64,000 nucleotides of DNA from an uncultured Nostoc sp. (GCF_937863485.1 NZ_CALMFY010000043.1:41506-105505), one strand, 5' to 3'; shown: positions 42,876 to 52,009, numbered from the stretch's first letter. The notes: a model not told the origin generated them from the letters alone. Program-made: numbers and translations.

Positions 42876-45521
42876 ATGAAACTGTTGCGTAGGCGTAGCC
42901 CGTCGTTGACATCGCTGTTTATTTCCTGGTTTTTTATTGCTGTGGTTATACAACCAACTCAGGCAAAGCAAGTAACTGAAATTCATCGTGTGCAAGAACT
43001 AGACCGTTCTGCAAAAACAGTCAAAGAATGGTTTGCTCAAATAGAACAGCAGAACCCCCCTTTACCAGCCCAAAATCAAGGGGGTGAAGTTATACAAGTG
43101 ACTTCAGTCAAGGCAAACCCCACTTCTTCGGGTGTGGAGGTGATTTTACAGACATCCCTTGGGCAACAATTGCAAGTAGTTAATCGCTCGAATGGCAATA
43201 ACTTTATTGCTGACATTCCCAATGCCCAACTGCGTTTACCCAACGGTGACGCTTTTACATTTCCCTCTACTAAACCAATTGCAGGTGTTAGCGAAATAAC
43301 GGTAACAAACTTTGATGCTACTACTATCCGGGTGAGTGTGACGGGGGAAGCCGATGTACCGATTGTTGAGTTGTTTGACAGTCCGGATGAGGGTATTATC
43401 TTCTCTGTGGCTAGTTCTGCATCTTCTGCACAACAGCCGCAGCAACAGCCTCAAACGCAAAACTCCACCCCTTCAGGACAGAGTGAGGGGTCACAACAAA
43501 CACAGCCTAGTCTTCCATTAACACAGAGTGATGAGCCAATTGAACTTGTGGTTACAGGTGAGCAAGATGGATACACTGTGCCAGATGCAAGTACTGCAAC
43601 TTTAACTGATACACCTTTACGTGATATTCCTCAGTCGATTCAGGTGGTTCCCCAACAGGTAATCAAGGATCAAGGAATTACTCGGATTGTGGATGCGGTT
43701 CGCAATGTATCTGGTACTCAGATAGGAGGAGGCTATGGCAATCTTTTCGGTGAAGTCAGGATTCGCGGTTTTTTCGCCGGTAGCTTAGTAGATGGGTTTA
43801 CTGGTACTAATTTACTTTCTCCTAATGGTGCCAACATTGAACAGGTGGAAGTGCTCAAAGGTCCAGCTTCAGTACTGTATGGAGAAGGAGATCCGGGTGG
43901 TCTGGTAAATTATGTGACGAAAAAACCTTTAAGCAATCCTTATTATTCTGCTAGTTTCACGGCTGGCAGCTACGATTACTACAATCCTGCAATCGATCTA
44001 TCTGGGCCACTCACGACCGATAAAAAGTTATTGTATCGTTTGAATATTTCCTATGAAAATTCTGGTAGCTATCGGGATTACATTGAAAACGATATATTAT
44101 ATATTTCTCCGGTTCTCACCTACAAGATTAGTGATGCCACAACCCTAGACTTCGCCTATGAATATCTGAATTCTAAACAAGGGTTTGACCGAGGCTTTAG
44201 TCCAGAAGCAATCTATCTAACGTTGCCCAGAAATCGCCTTTTAAATCAACCGGATGATTTTTCCAATACTGAAAGCCATCGCCTTGCGCTAACACTCAAT
44301 CAGCAGTTTAGTGAAAATTGGCGGCTGAGAAGCAGATTTTCCGCACAATTTGATGAAGGTGGTGAAAAAGTTACCCAAATTGGCAATCCTCTTTTAGAGG
44401 ATGGTCGAACGTTGCCGCGACAGCAGTATGGTGATGGTCCGAATTATACACAAAGTTATGCTCTGCAAACCAACTTAATTGGTAAATTCAACACGGGTGC
44501 GATCGCCCATCAACTGCTGTTAGGTCTGGACTGGAGCCATAGCACCTCTGATACCAATAACGCTTATGGTATTGATGATTTCCCTTCGATAGATATTTTT
44601 GAGCCAAACTATAACGTTCTCTTGCCTGAGCGCATCTATAGCGGCCCTTATACCACTAAAAATAACGGCATAGGAATTTATCTGCAAGACCAGGTGACAT
44701 TGTTGCCCAATCTGAAGTTAGTTTTAGGCGGGAGATATGACTTTGCTGACACAACCACTGAAGATTTTAGTATTCCTGATGAGCCGCAAAAGTCTGGATT
44801 TAACTCTCAAGCCTTTTCACCGCGTGTAGGGATTGTTTATCAACCAATCGAACCGATTTCGCTGTACGCCAGCTACAATCGCTCTTTTGTATCCAACTTA
44901 GGGACTCTAAAAGTAGGCCGGACGCAAATAGAGCCTTCATTCAGTACACAGTACGAAGTCGGCATCAGGGCTGAACTTTTAGACAAGCGACTTTCAGTAA
45001 ACCTTGCAGCCTATGACATTGCTAAAACAAATATCCCCACTACAGACCCTAACAACGACCAATTCTCAATTGCAATTGGAGAAGTGAAAAGTCGAGGAAT
45101 TGAACTGGATGTAGCCGGGGAAATTTTACCGGGTTGGAAAGTGATTGCCTCTAGTTTTCTCAATGATGCTTATGTTAGTAAAGGTTATGCCGGACTTCCC
45201 GAAGGTCGCCATCTGACAAATGCACCATATCATGGCGCGAGTTTCTGGACAACTTATGAATTTCAAAAGGGTAACTTGCAAGGATTACAGTTTGGTGCGG
45301 GGTTGTTTTTTAAAGGCGATCGCACTGCCAACCTCGATGATCCGTTTACTCTACCGTCTTATATCACAACCGATGCCTTAATCTCTTACAAACGGGATAA
45401 CTGGCAAGCTGCGCTCAATTTTAAGAATATCTTCAATGTCAAATATTACGAATCAAACGACTATCTCACCTTCCCTCAAGCACCATTTACCGTACAGGGC
45501 ACAATTTCAGTGACCTTTTGA
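42876..45521 (+). CDS. TonB-dependent siderophore receptor with AMIN domain, copy 1
   Basis: About 881 residues from ATG 42876 (ATGAAACTG, shared by all three copies). Signal peptide (MKLLRRRSPSLTSLFIS..., cut near PTQA-KQ) with its basic part encoded by an SIR. A linker with VKEWFAQI, an AMIN domain (about 70-185; VIQVTSVKANPTSSGVEV), a Gln/Pro-rich linker, a TonB-box-like EPIELVVTGEQD, a plug (DIPQSIQVVPQQVI, VEVLKGPASVLYGEGDPGG, VNYVTKKP) and a 22-strand barrel ending GTISVTF. It imports ferric siderophores across the outer membrane. Lies 69 bp after the AraC gene and 111 bp before the PepSY gene. Confidence 0.93.
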   Translation: MKLLRRRSPSLTSLFISWFFIAVVIQPTQAKQVTEIHRVQELDRSAKTVKEWFAQIEQQNPPLPAQNQGGEVIQVTSVKANPTSSGVEVILQTSLGQQLQVVNRSNGNNFIADIPNAQLRLPNGDAFTFPSTKPIAGVSEITVTNFDATTIRVSVTGEADVPIVELFDSPDEGIIFSVASSASSAQQPQQQPQTQNSTPSGQSEGSQQTQPSLPLTQSDEPIELVVTGEQDGYTVPDASTATLTDTPLRDIPQSIQVVPQQVIKDQGITRIVDAVRNVSGTQIGGGYGNLFGEVRIRGFFAGSLVDGFTGTNLLSPNGANIEQVEVLKGPASVLYGEGDPGGLVNYVTKKPLSNPYYSASFTAGSYDYYNPAIDLSGPLTTDKKLLYRLNISYENSGSYRDYIENDILYISPVLTYKISDATTLDFAYEYLNSKQGFDRGFSPEAIYLTLPRNRLLNQPDDFSNTESHRLALTLNQQFSENWRLRSRFSAQFDEGGEKVTQIGNPLLEDGRTLPRQQYGDGPNYTQSYALQTNLIGKFNTGAIAHQLLLGLDWSHSTSDTNNAYGIDDFPSIDIFEPNYNVLLPERIYSGPYTTKNNGIGIYLQDQVTLLPNLKLVLGGRYDFADTTTEDFSIPDEPQKSGFNSQAFSPRVGIVYQPIEPISLYASYNRSFVSNLGTLKVGRTQIEPSFSTQYEVGIRAELLDKRLSVNLAAYDIAKTNIPTTDPNNDQFSIAIGEVKSRGIELDVAGEILPGWKVIASSFLNDAYVSKGYAGLPEGRHLTNAPYHGASFWTTYEFQKGNLQGLQFGAGLFFKGDRTANLDDPFTLPSYITTDALISYKRDNWQAALNFKNIFNVKYYESNDYLTFPQAPFTVQGTISVTF
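42887..42915. repeat. SIR element encoding part of the receptor signal peptide, copy 1
   Basis: GCGTAGGCGTAGCCCGTCG then TTGACATCGC. It matches the SIR consensus except TTG for TAG, so the reading frame (RRRSPSLTS) stays open. Same position in copy 2 (46835-46863, also TTG) and copy 3 (50266-50294, TAG). Confidence 0.8.
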
Positions 45522-45632
45522 CCCCACCCTAACCCTCTGACAAGTGTAGGTTTTTTACAAGAATACTTGAAAAGGGACAAGGAGTATCCTACTGATTCAT
45601 CAAGCCTGAGCTTGTGCAAAGGAGCGTCTACC

Positions 45633-46772
45633 TTGAGTAATAAAAAACTACGTAATTTCCTATTTACCCTGCACCGTTATATTGGTTTAGCGATCGCACC
45701 AATTGCCATCTTAGTTGGCTTAACTGGGAGCCTGATCGTCTTCCAGGGCGAAATCAATGACTTTCAACGACATCAACAGTTTGGCAGTATTATTCCCCAG
45801 GGCGAACGCTTATCGTTGGAAGTTATCCTAGATTTTGTCAAAGCTGCCTATGCCAACCAGCCTCAAATGGCATTCCAAAGGGTTTATTTCCCTTCTAAAC
45901 CGGATGATCTATTTGATGTCGTCATCTCAGTTCCGAGCAACGATTGGGTAGAAGTCTACGTCAACCCCTACACAGGGGTAATTCTGGGCGACAGTCTGCA
46001 TCCCAACGCCGTACAGCGCTTTCTCCAGATTGTTTATCAACTCCACACCTCATTAAAATTAGGCGATCTGGGTTTACAGATTGTCGGTGTAGTGGGTTTA
46101 GGGATGTCCATTGTTGCGATCACGGGAATTATTTTGTGGCCCGGTTGGCGCAAGCTGATGGCAGGTTTCAAAATTAAGTGGAATGCCCACCCCAAGCGCC
46201 TTAACTTTGATCTACACAAGGTATCAGGTATTACTGCCGCTATATTTTTACTGTTGACATTTTTCACTGGATTTGCCTGGAATTTGGGCTATGTTGACCC
46301 TCTGATTCGTGCCATCACCTTCAGTCCATCGCTTCCTGAGCTTGTTTCCCAGCCGTTAGCAGGTCAATCGCCCCGACCACTCAGCCAGCAGATGAAAACG
46401 GCTCAACTTGCCCTGCCCGACGGAGCATTGCGGAGCATTGACTTAACAAAAGACCCGAAAGCGCCTCTGCGATTGCGGATGAAGCTCCCCCAAGAGCGGG
46501 AGGAATACGGTATGAGCAATGTCTATCTCGATCAATACAGCGGTCAGGTTTTACGAGTTGATAATTCGTTAAAGGCATCGTTAGGCGATAAGATTCTCAA
46601 TTCCTTTCAGCCACTGCACTTCGGCATCTTCGGCGGTTTACCTACCCGCATTCTTTACGTCTTCGTTGGTCTGGCTCCGTTAATTCTATTTATTACTGGC
46701 TTTGTGATGTGGTGGGTTCACAAACGCAAGCAGAAAGATGATTATTCTCATAAACGGAGTTATATAAACTAA
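45633..46772 (+). CDS. PepSY-associated transmembrane protein, copy 1
   Basis: About 379 residues from TTG 45633, chosen because AAAGGAG lies nine bases upstream; an ATG at 45567 would add 22 unconserved residues. N-terminal helix (FTLHRYIGLAIAPIAILVGL), PepSY-type periplasmic part (VYVNPYTGVILG), helices around VGLGMSIVAITGIILWPGWRK and DLHKVSGITAAIFLLLTFFTG, a second PepSY-like stretch (VYLDQYSGQVLRV) and a last helix (LAPLILFITGFVMWW). Such proteins adjoin siderophore receptors and are thought to help reduce or move ferric siderophores in the inner membrane. Its tail (SHKRSYIN) is encoded by the start of the duplicated leader. Confidence 0.88.
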   Translation: MSNKKLRNFLFTLHRYIGLAIAPIAILVGLTGSLIVFQGEINDFQRHQQFGSIIPQGERLSLEVILDFVKAAYANQPQMAFQRVYFPSKPDDLFDVVISVPSNDWVEVYVNPYTGVILGDSLHPNAVQRFLQIVYQLHTSLKLGDLGLQIVGVVGLGMSIVAITGIILWPGWRKLMAGFKIKWNAHPKRLNFDLHKVSGITAAIFLLLTFFTGFAWNLGYVDPLIRAITFSPSLPELVSQPLAGQSPRPLSQQMKTAQLALPDGALRSIDLTKDPKAPLRLRMKLPQEREEYGMSNVYLDQYSGQVLRVDNSLKASLGDKILNSFQPLHFGIFGGLPTRILYVFVGLAPLILFITGFVMWWVHKRKQKDDYSHKRSYIN

Positions 46773-46823
46773 TTCTTAAATAATCAGCTTTGTTTTGAAA
46801 AATACGATTAGGTGTGTGGAGTT

Positions 46824-49451
46824 ATGAAACTGTTGCGTAGGCGTAGCCCGTCGTTGACATCGCTTTTTATTTCCTGTTTTTTTATTACTGTAGTCATACA
46901 ACCAACTCAGGCAAAGCAAGTAACTGAAATTCAAAGTGTACAAGAACTAAAGCGTTCTGCAAGAACAGTCAAAGAATGGTTCGCTCAGATAAAACAGCAG
47001 AACCCACCAGCCCAAAATCAGGAAGATGAAGTTATACAAGTGACTTCAGTGAAGGCAAATCCCACCTCTTCGGGTGTGGAGGTGGTTTTACAGACCTCAA
47101 AAGGGCAACAATTGCAAGTAGTGAATCGCAGTTTGGGTAATAACTTTATTGCTGATATTCCCAATGCCCAACTGCGTTTACCTAATAGCGAGGCATTCAC
47201 ATTCCGCTCCCAAAAACCAATTGCAGGGGTTAGTGAGATAACAGTAACAAACTTTGATGATAATACTATCAGGGTGACGGTGACGGGGGAAGCAGGTGTA
47301 CCAATTGTTGAATTGTTTGACAGTGCAGATGAGGGTATTATCTTCTCTGTGGCTAGTGCTGCACCTGACACACAGCCGCAGCAGCAAAACCCCACCCCGC
47401 CACCGAGGGAAGGGGAGAGGTCACAACAGACACAGCCTAGTCTTCCATCAGCAGAAGGTGACGAACCGATTGAGCTTGTAGTGACAGGTGAACAAGATGG
47501 ATACACTGTGCCAGAAGCGAGTACTGCAACCAGGACTGATACACCTTTACGTGATATTCCCCAGTCGATTCAGGTAGTTCCCCAACAGGTGATCAAGGAT
47601 CAGGGAATCACGCGGATTAATGATGCTGTTCGCAATGTGTCTGGTACATCCTTTACAACGGGGTATGGCAATTCCGAAAACGGTGTTAACATTCGCGGCT
47701 TTAATGCCAACTCTTTAAAAGATGGATTTACCACTACGTCTATCTTCACCAATGCCACCAATATTGAGCAGGTAGAGGTACTCAAAGGTCCGGCTTCAGT
47801 GCTATATGGACAGGTGGAACCGGGTGGAGTGATCAATTATGTCACGAAAAAACCTTTGAGCAACCCCTATTATGCTGCTAATTTCACTGCTGGAAGCTAC
47901 AACTATTACAATGGGGCGATTGATTTGTCTGGACCGCTGACGACCGATAAAAAGTTATTGTATCGGTTGAATGTTTCTTACGAGGATTCCGATAGCTTTC
48001 GGGATTTAGTTTTCAACAAGGTTTTCTTTATCTCTCCTGCGTTTACCTACAAAATCAGCGATAGAACAACCCTGGATTTCGCCTATGAATATCTCAATTT
48101 TAACTCCAGTTTTGATCGCGGTTTTCCTAACGACCCTAGATCGTTTAATCTGCCGATCAATCTTTCTTTAAATGATTACAATGCCGCTCAAGACATTGAA
48201 AGCCATCAAATCGATTTAACGCTCAACCATCAGTTTAATGATCATCTCCAGATCAGGAGCCGGTTTGAGGCGAAGTTTGAACATTATTACAGTGCTGTGG
48301 TCAATGAGTATGCTTTTGCCGAAGATGGTCAAACAGTATTGCGAGACTTCTACGGTGGTGATTCTAATTCCACCAACCTCGTTCTGCAAACCGATTTAAT
48401 TGCTAAATTTAAAACTGGTTCCATTGAGCATCAACTGTTAGCAGGATTAGAATGGAAACCAAGTTTTGGTGATAGTACTGACTTTAGTTCTGTTGAGGGG
48501 TATCCATCGATAAACATTTACAATCCGGTCTATGGCTTTCCCTTTCCTGCGGTTACTACGTCAAATGGTAACAGTAACACTGATACTGTCGGAATTGCCT
48601 TGCAAGACCAGGTGACATTGCTGCCAAATGTCAAGTTGCTTGTAGGTGGCAGATATGACTTTATCAGCACAGACAGTGACAGTATTGCTGACATTAGCAT
48701 CCCTAGCGAACCGCAAAAGTCCGGTTCCGACTCCCAAGCCTTTTCCCCGCGCGTAGGCATTGTTTATCAACCAATCGAACCCATCTCGCTCTACGCCAGC
48801 TACAGTCGCTCTTTTACACCCAACTTAGGAACCCTAAGAGCAGACCTGACGCAAATAGAGCCTTCTCGTGGTACACAGTATGAAGTTGGTGTCAAAGCCG
48901 AGCTTTTTGGTGGACGGCTGATATCATCACTAGCAGCCTATGACATTGCCAAAACAAACATCCCTACCACAGACCCTGATAATCCTCAATACTCAATCGC
49001 TTTGGGAGAAGTCAAAAGCCGAGGAATTGAATTCGATATTGCCGGCGAAATCTCACCTGGTTGGAAAGTTATTGCTTCTGCGTATCTCAACGATACCTAT
49101 ACCAGCAAAGACAGCAATTCGACAATCATCGGGGGGGCTTTGCCAGCTATTCCTAGTCAGGGTGCAAGTCTGTGGACAACCTACGAGATTCAAAAAGGGA
49201 GTTTGAAAGGGTTACAGTTTGGAGGAGGTATATTTTATGTGGGCGATCGGGTTAATGATTACTTTGACCCGATTATTACCCTTCCTTCCTATGTCAGAAC
49301 TGATGCTGTCATTTCTTATAAACGTGATAATTGGCGAGCTGCACTCAATTTCAAGAATATCTTTAATGTCAGATATTACGAAACCAATTGGCCTCTTATT
49401 TTCCCCCAAGCACCATTTACCTTACAGGGCACAATTTCTGTGGAGTTTTAA
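46824..49451 (+). CDS. TonB-dependent siderophore receptor with AMIN domain, copy 2
   Basis: About 875 residues, same architecture as copy 1: SIR-derived signal peptide (MKLLRRRSPSLTSLFIS), AMIN domain (VIQVTSVKANPTSSGVEV), TonB box-like EPIELVVTGEQD, plug (DIPQSIQVVPQQVIKDQGIT, VEVLKGPASVLYGQVEPGG) and barrel ending GTISVEF. The first 250 residues and the last 200 are very close to copy 1; the central barrel loops differ much more. This suggests selection or exchange at the loops that contact the siderophore. Starts 51 bp after the PepSY gene. Confidence 0.93.
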   Translation: MKLLRRRSPSLTSLFISCFFITVVIQPTQAKQVTEIQSVQELKRSARTVKEWFAQIKQQNPPAQNQEDEVIQVTSVKANPTSSGVEVVLQTSKGQQLQVVNRSLGNNFIADIPNAQLRLPNSEAFTFRSQKPIAGVSEITVTNFDDNTIRVTVTGEAGVPIVELFDSADEGIIFSVASAAPDTQPQQQNPTPPPREGERSQQTQPSLPSAEGDEPIELVVTGEQDGYTVPEASTATRTDTPLRDIPQSIQVVPQQVIKDQGITRINDAVRNVSGTSFTTGYGNSENGVNIRGFNANSLKDGFTTTSIFTNATNIEQVEVLKGPASVLYGQVEPGGVINYVTKKPLSNPYYAANFTAGSYNYYNGAIDLSGPLTTDKKLLYRLNVSYEDSDSFRDLVFNKVFFISPAFTYKISDRTTLDFAYEYLNFNSSFDRGFPNDPRSFNLPINLSLNDYNAAQDIESHQIDLTLNHQFNDHLQIRSRFEAKFEHYYSAVVNEYAFAEDGQTVLRDFYGGDSNSTNLVLQTDLIAKFKTGSIEHQLLAGLEWKPSFGDSTDFSSVEGYPSINIYNPVYGFPFPAVTTSNGNSNTDTVGIALQDQVTLLPNVKLLVGGRYDFISTDSDSIADISIPSEPQKSGSDSQAFSPRVGIVYQPIEPISLYASYSRSFTPNLGTLRADLTQIEPSRGTQYEVGVKAELFGGRLISSLAAYDIAKTNIPTTDPDNPQYSIALGEVKSRGIEFDIAGEISPGWKVIASAYLNDTYTSKDSNSTIIGGALPAIPSQGASLWTTYEIQKGSLKGLQFGGGIFYVGDRVNDYFDPIITLPSYVRTDAVISYKRDNWRAALNFKNIFNVRYYETNWPLIFPQAPFTLQGTISVEF
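46835..46863. repeat. SIR element encoding part of the receptor signal peptide, copy 2
   Basis: GCGTAGGCGTAGCCCGTCG then TTGACATCGC, identical to the copy at 42887. Frame kept open by TTG. Confidence 0.8.
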
Positions 49452-49507
49452 TTCAATCTTTATGCTGATTCAGGCTGATTTCCATATCGAATTTTTCACA
49501 AGAACAG

Positions 49508-49618
49508 TGGCCGGGTTGGCGTCGGTTAATTTCCGGCTTCAAAATTAAGTGGAATGCTCATCCCAAGCGGGTTAACTTTGATCTTCACAAAATTACTGGC
49601 GCGATCGCAGCAGAAACC
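49508..49618 (+). pseudogene. PepSY protein remnant
   Basis: Reads WPGWRRLISGFKIKWNAHPK then RVNFDLHKITGAIAAET, aligning with WPGWRKLMAGFKIKWNAHPK..., LNFDLHKVSGITAA of the 45633 gene. It is a 37-codon central scrap; both ends are missing. It follows copy-2 receptor, as the intact PepSY follows copy 1. Confidence 0.85.
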
Positions 49619-49640
49619 ATCAGTCATTGCACAGATGTAA

Positions 49641-49746
49641 TATAGCAATCCTATCTGATTTCGTTCAAATTCGTGGTCTCCAGATCCCCGACTTCTCTAA
49701 GAAGTCGGGGATCTAACTTTTCACGAGTGATTTAGGATTGCTATAT
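49641..49746. mobile_element. MITE-like element with outer TATAGCAATCCT repeats and inner hairpin
   Basis: Outer inverted repeats ATATAGCAATCCT (49641-49653) and AGGATTGCTATAT (49734-49746) enclose the hairpin GATCCCCGACTTC...GAAGTCGGGGATC (49682-49712). About 105 bp. It sits exactly between the PepSY and AraC remnants and may have replaced what joined them. Shortened relatives are at 5536 and 6534. Confidence 0.65.
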
Positions 49747-49754
49747 ATTAAGAG

Positions 49755-50103
49755 CGATCACTTTATTTCCGTCCCAATGAAATTCAACGTTTATATTACG
49801 CCAAAGCTATTTTAAATCAAACGCTCCACAATCCACCCTCTCTATTAAATCTAGCCAAAGAAATCGGACTCAATGACTTTAAGCTCAAGCGGGCATTTAA
49901 AGAAGTTTTTGGGACTACAGTGTTGGGATATGTGCAATCTTTGCGGCTAGAGCAAGCACAACGGCTACTGCGAGACACTAATTTCACTAGTTGCAGAAAT
50001 TGCTTCTCAAGTAGGGTACGAGAATATAGGTCATTTTAGGTATCTATTTAAGCGGCAATTTGGTATCACTCCCAGAGAATATCGTCAGCAAAAATATTTA
50101 TAG
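49755..50103 (+). pseudogene. AraC-family regulator remnant (C-terminal domain, frameshifted)
   Basis: Reads RSLYFRPNEIQRLYYAKAIL, NLAKEIGLNDFKLKRAFKEV and GTTVLGYVQSLRLEQAQRLL, closely matching the intact regulator from residue 226. A +1 shift after LLRDTNF moves the rest (VAEIASQVGYENIGHFRYLF, GITPREYRQQ) to another frame, ending TAG 50101-50103. The sensor half is absent. Followed directly by a receptor leader, as in the intact unit. Confidence 0.88.
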
Positions 50104-50254
50104 CAAAAAATACATCCCGATTCCGTCTTAAAAAATCCGGTTTCAGTATTTATGCGCTCGCTCAAATTTTGGTATTCTCTTAAATAGAGTTATTTAAAAA
50201 TAATTCTCAAGTAATCGACTCTGTTGTGAAAAATCTGGTTGGGTGTGTGGAGTG

Positions 50255-50682
50255 ATGAAACTGTTGCGTAGGCGTAGCCCGTCGTAGACATCGCTATTTA
50301 TTTCCTGTTTTTTTATTGCTGTTGTCATACAACCAACTCAGGCAAAGCAAGTAACTGAAATTCAAAGTGTGCAAGAACTGAACCGTTCTGCAAGAACGGT
50401 CAAAGAATGGTTTGCTCAGATACAACAGCAGAACCCGCCAGCCCAAAGCCAGAAAGGTGAAGTTGTACAAGTGACTTCGATCAATCTGATCCGCCAAACT
50501 TCAAGCTACCTGCCTACACTCGATTCGATGCGGCTCTATTTTACCGACGCAATAACTGGGAAGTAGCAATTAACGCTGAGAATTTGTTTGATGTCGAATA
50601 CTACACAAATTCGTGCTATTCTGCTGCAAATTCTCCAGGTGCGCCTTTTACCTTAATTGGGTCACTCACATTGCGGTTTTAA
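50255..50682 (+). pseudogene. TonB-dependent receptor pseudogene, copy 3 (internal deletion, nonsense)
   Basis: Same leader and ATGAAACTG start as copies 1 and 2. TAG at codon 11 (50285-50287) comes from the consensus SIR sequence. After that stop the frame keeps the family N-terminus (TSLFISCFFIAVVIQPTQA, VKEWFAQIQQQNPPAQ, VVQVTS) to about 50480. There it jumps, out of frame, to a barrel end: LPAYTRFDAALFYRRNNWEV, NLFDVEYYTNS, GSLTLRF-stop at 50680-50682. About 750 codons are missing. The barrel end resembles a different receptor type from copies 1 and 2, so two genes may have been joined. Confidence 0.88.
50266..50294. repeat. SIR element, copy 3, creating a stop codon
   Basis: GCGTAGGCGTAGCCCGTCG then TAGACATCGC, the consensus SIR. 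In this frame TAG is a stop codon; the two intact receptors have TTG here. Confidence 0.85.
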
Positions 50683-50851
50683 TTGAGAAAACCAATCTCG
50701 TATTTGGAATCAAAAGGTATAAAGATTTTCAGGTTTACTTTTCAGTAGAAACTGGCGTGGGATTGAGGGCGGTAATCCGGGGAACAATAAAAAGCTACCT
50801 CCTCATCCTACCAATTGCTCAAACTTGAAATTGTGCAAAGGAGTGTTTACC

Positions 50852-51970
50852 TTGAGTAATAAAAAACTACGTAACTGGATATTTACCCTACATCGCTACT
50901 TGGGTCTAACACTAGGACTGATTGCAATCATCATCGGATTGACGGGTAGTTTATTGGTTTTCCACACAGAAATTGACAGCTTGGATCAGCATCTTCAAAG
51001 TGGCAGCATTATCCCTCAAGGAAAACAACTACCTATCGAAGCTGTTGTCAACACTGTCAAAAAATCCTACGCCGACCAACCAGACGCAACTATTCAACGG
51101 TATTACCCGTCCACAAAGTCAGATCAGTCAATAAAGGTTATCCTCAAAACCAAAGAAAGTGATTGGCTGCCAATTTATGTCAACCCTTACACAGGGGTAA
51201 TCCTCAACCCCAACTCCAAGCCAAGTTCGATCCAAAAGACATTTTTAGACATTATCTATCCACTTCACTACACCCTCTTAAGTGGTGACATTGGCACGAA
51301 GTTTGTTGGCATTGTTGGGTTACTGTTCACAATCTTGAGCATTACAGGCATTATCTTATGGCCTGGTTGGCGTAAATTGATTGCTGGCTTCAAAATCAAG
51401 TTTGACGCCCATCCCAAGCGAGCGAACTTTGATATTCACAAAGTTGCTGGTGTGATTACAGCTACATTTCTAGTCTTTACCTTTTTCACAGGCTTTTGCT
51501 GGAACTTTTCTGAATTTGTCAACCCGATAATCTACGCAGCTACTTTCAGCAAACCTCAACCCAATTTAGTTTCTGTACCTATTTCCGGTCAGTTGCCGCT
51601 AGGACTAAAAGACCAGTTAAAAATCGCTCAAGCTGCCCTGCCCAATGCATCACTTAGTCTAATTGGCTTTCCAAGTAAACCAGAAGAGACTTTTTGGTTT
51701 AACTTTAATCTTGGCGATGTTTTTCTTGACCAGTATAGCGGCAAGGTTTTACAAGTATCTGCGATGGCGACTGCTTCATTAGGCGATCGCATCCTGAATT
51801 CCTTTAACGATTTGCACTATGGCACTTTCTGGGGACTTCCATCCCGTATTTTCTACATGTTTGTGGGATTTGCACCGTTGATTTTATTTATTACTGGTTT
51901 TCTGATGTGGAAGCATCGTTATCGGACAAAATCTCCTACAGAATTTATTAACCAGTCCCTTTCAAGGTAA
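50852..51970 (+). CDS. PepSY-associated transmembrane protein, copy 3
   Basis: About 372 residues from TTG 50852, with AAAGGAG nine bases upstream exactly as in copy 1 (ATG 50825 would add nine residues). Same order: FTLHRYLGLTLGLIAIIIGL, IYVNPYTGVILN, VGLLFTILSITGIILWPGWR, DIHKVAGVITATFLVFTFFT, VFLDQYSGKVLQV, FAPLILFITGFLMW. About half identical to copy 1 by eye. The only intact gene of the third unit. The stop at 51970 is followed by the psbA terminator hairpin, so the two transcripts converge. Confidence 0.88.
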   Translation: MSNKKLRNWIFTLHRYLGLTLGLIAIIIGLTGSLLVFHTEIDSLDQHLQSGSIIPQGKQLPIEAVVNTVKKSYADQPDATIQRYYPSTKSDQSIKVILKTKESDWLPIYVNPYTGVILNPNSKPSSIQKTFLDIIYPLHYTLLSGDIGTKFVGIVGLLFTILSITGIILWPGWRKLIAGFKIKFDAHPKRANFDIHKVAGVITATFLVFTFFTGFCWNFSEFVNPIIYAATFSKPQPNLVSVPISGQLPLGLKDQLKIAQAALPNASLSLIGFPSKPEETFWFNFNLGDVFLDQYSGKVLQVSAMATASLGDRILNSFNDLHYGTFWGLPSRIFYMFVGFAPLILFITGFLMWKHRYRTKSPTEFINQSLSR

Positions 51971-51978
51971 TTACAACT

Positions 51979-52009
51979 AAAAAGCGCCCCCCATTTCTGG
52001 AGGGCGCTT
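51979..52009 (-). terminator. Intrinsic terminator of psbA (shared with the convergent PepSY gene)
   Basis: Arms AAGCGCCCCCC (51982-51992) and GGAGGGCGCTT (51999-52009) form a GC-rich stem of about 11 bp. On the minus strand it is followed by a short T-run (AAAAA on the plus strand), the right arrangement to end psbA. 23 bp past the psbA stop. Confidence 0.85.
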
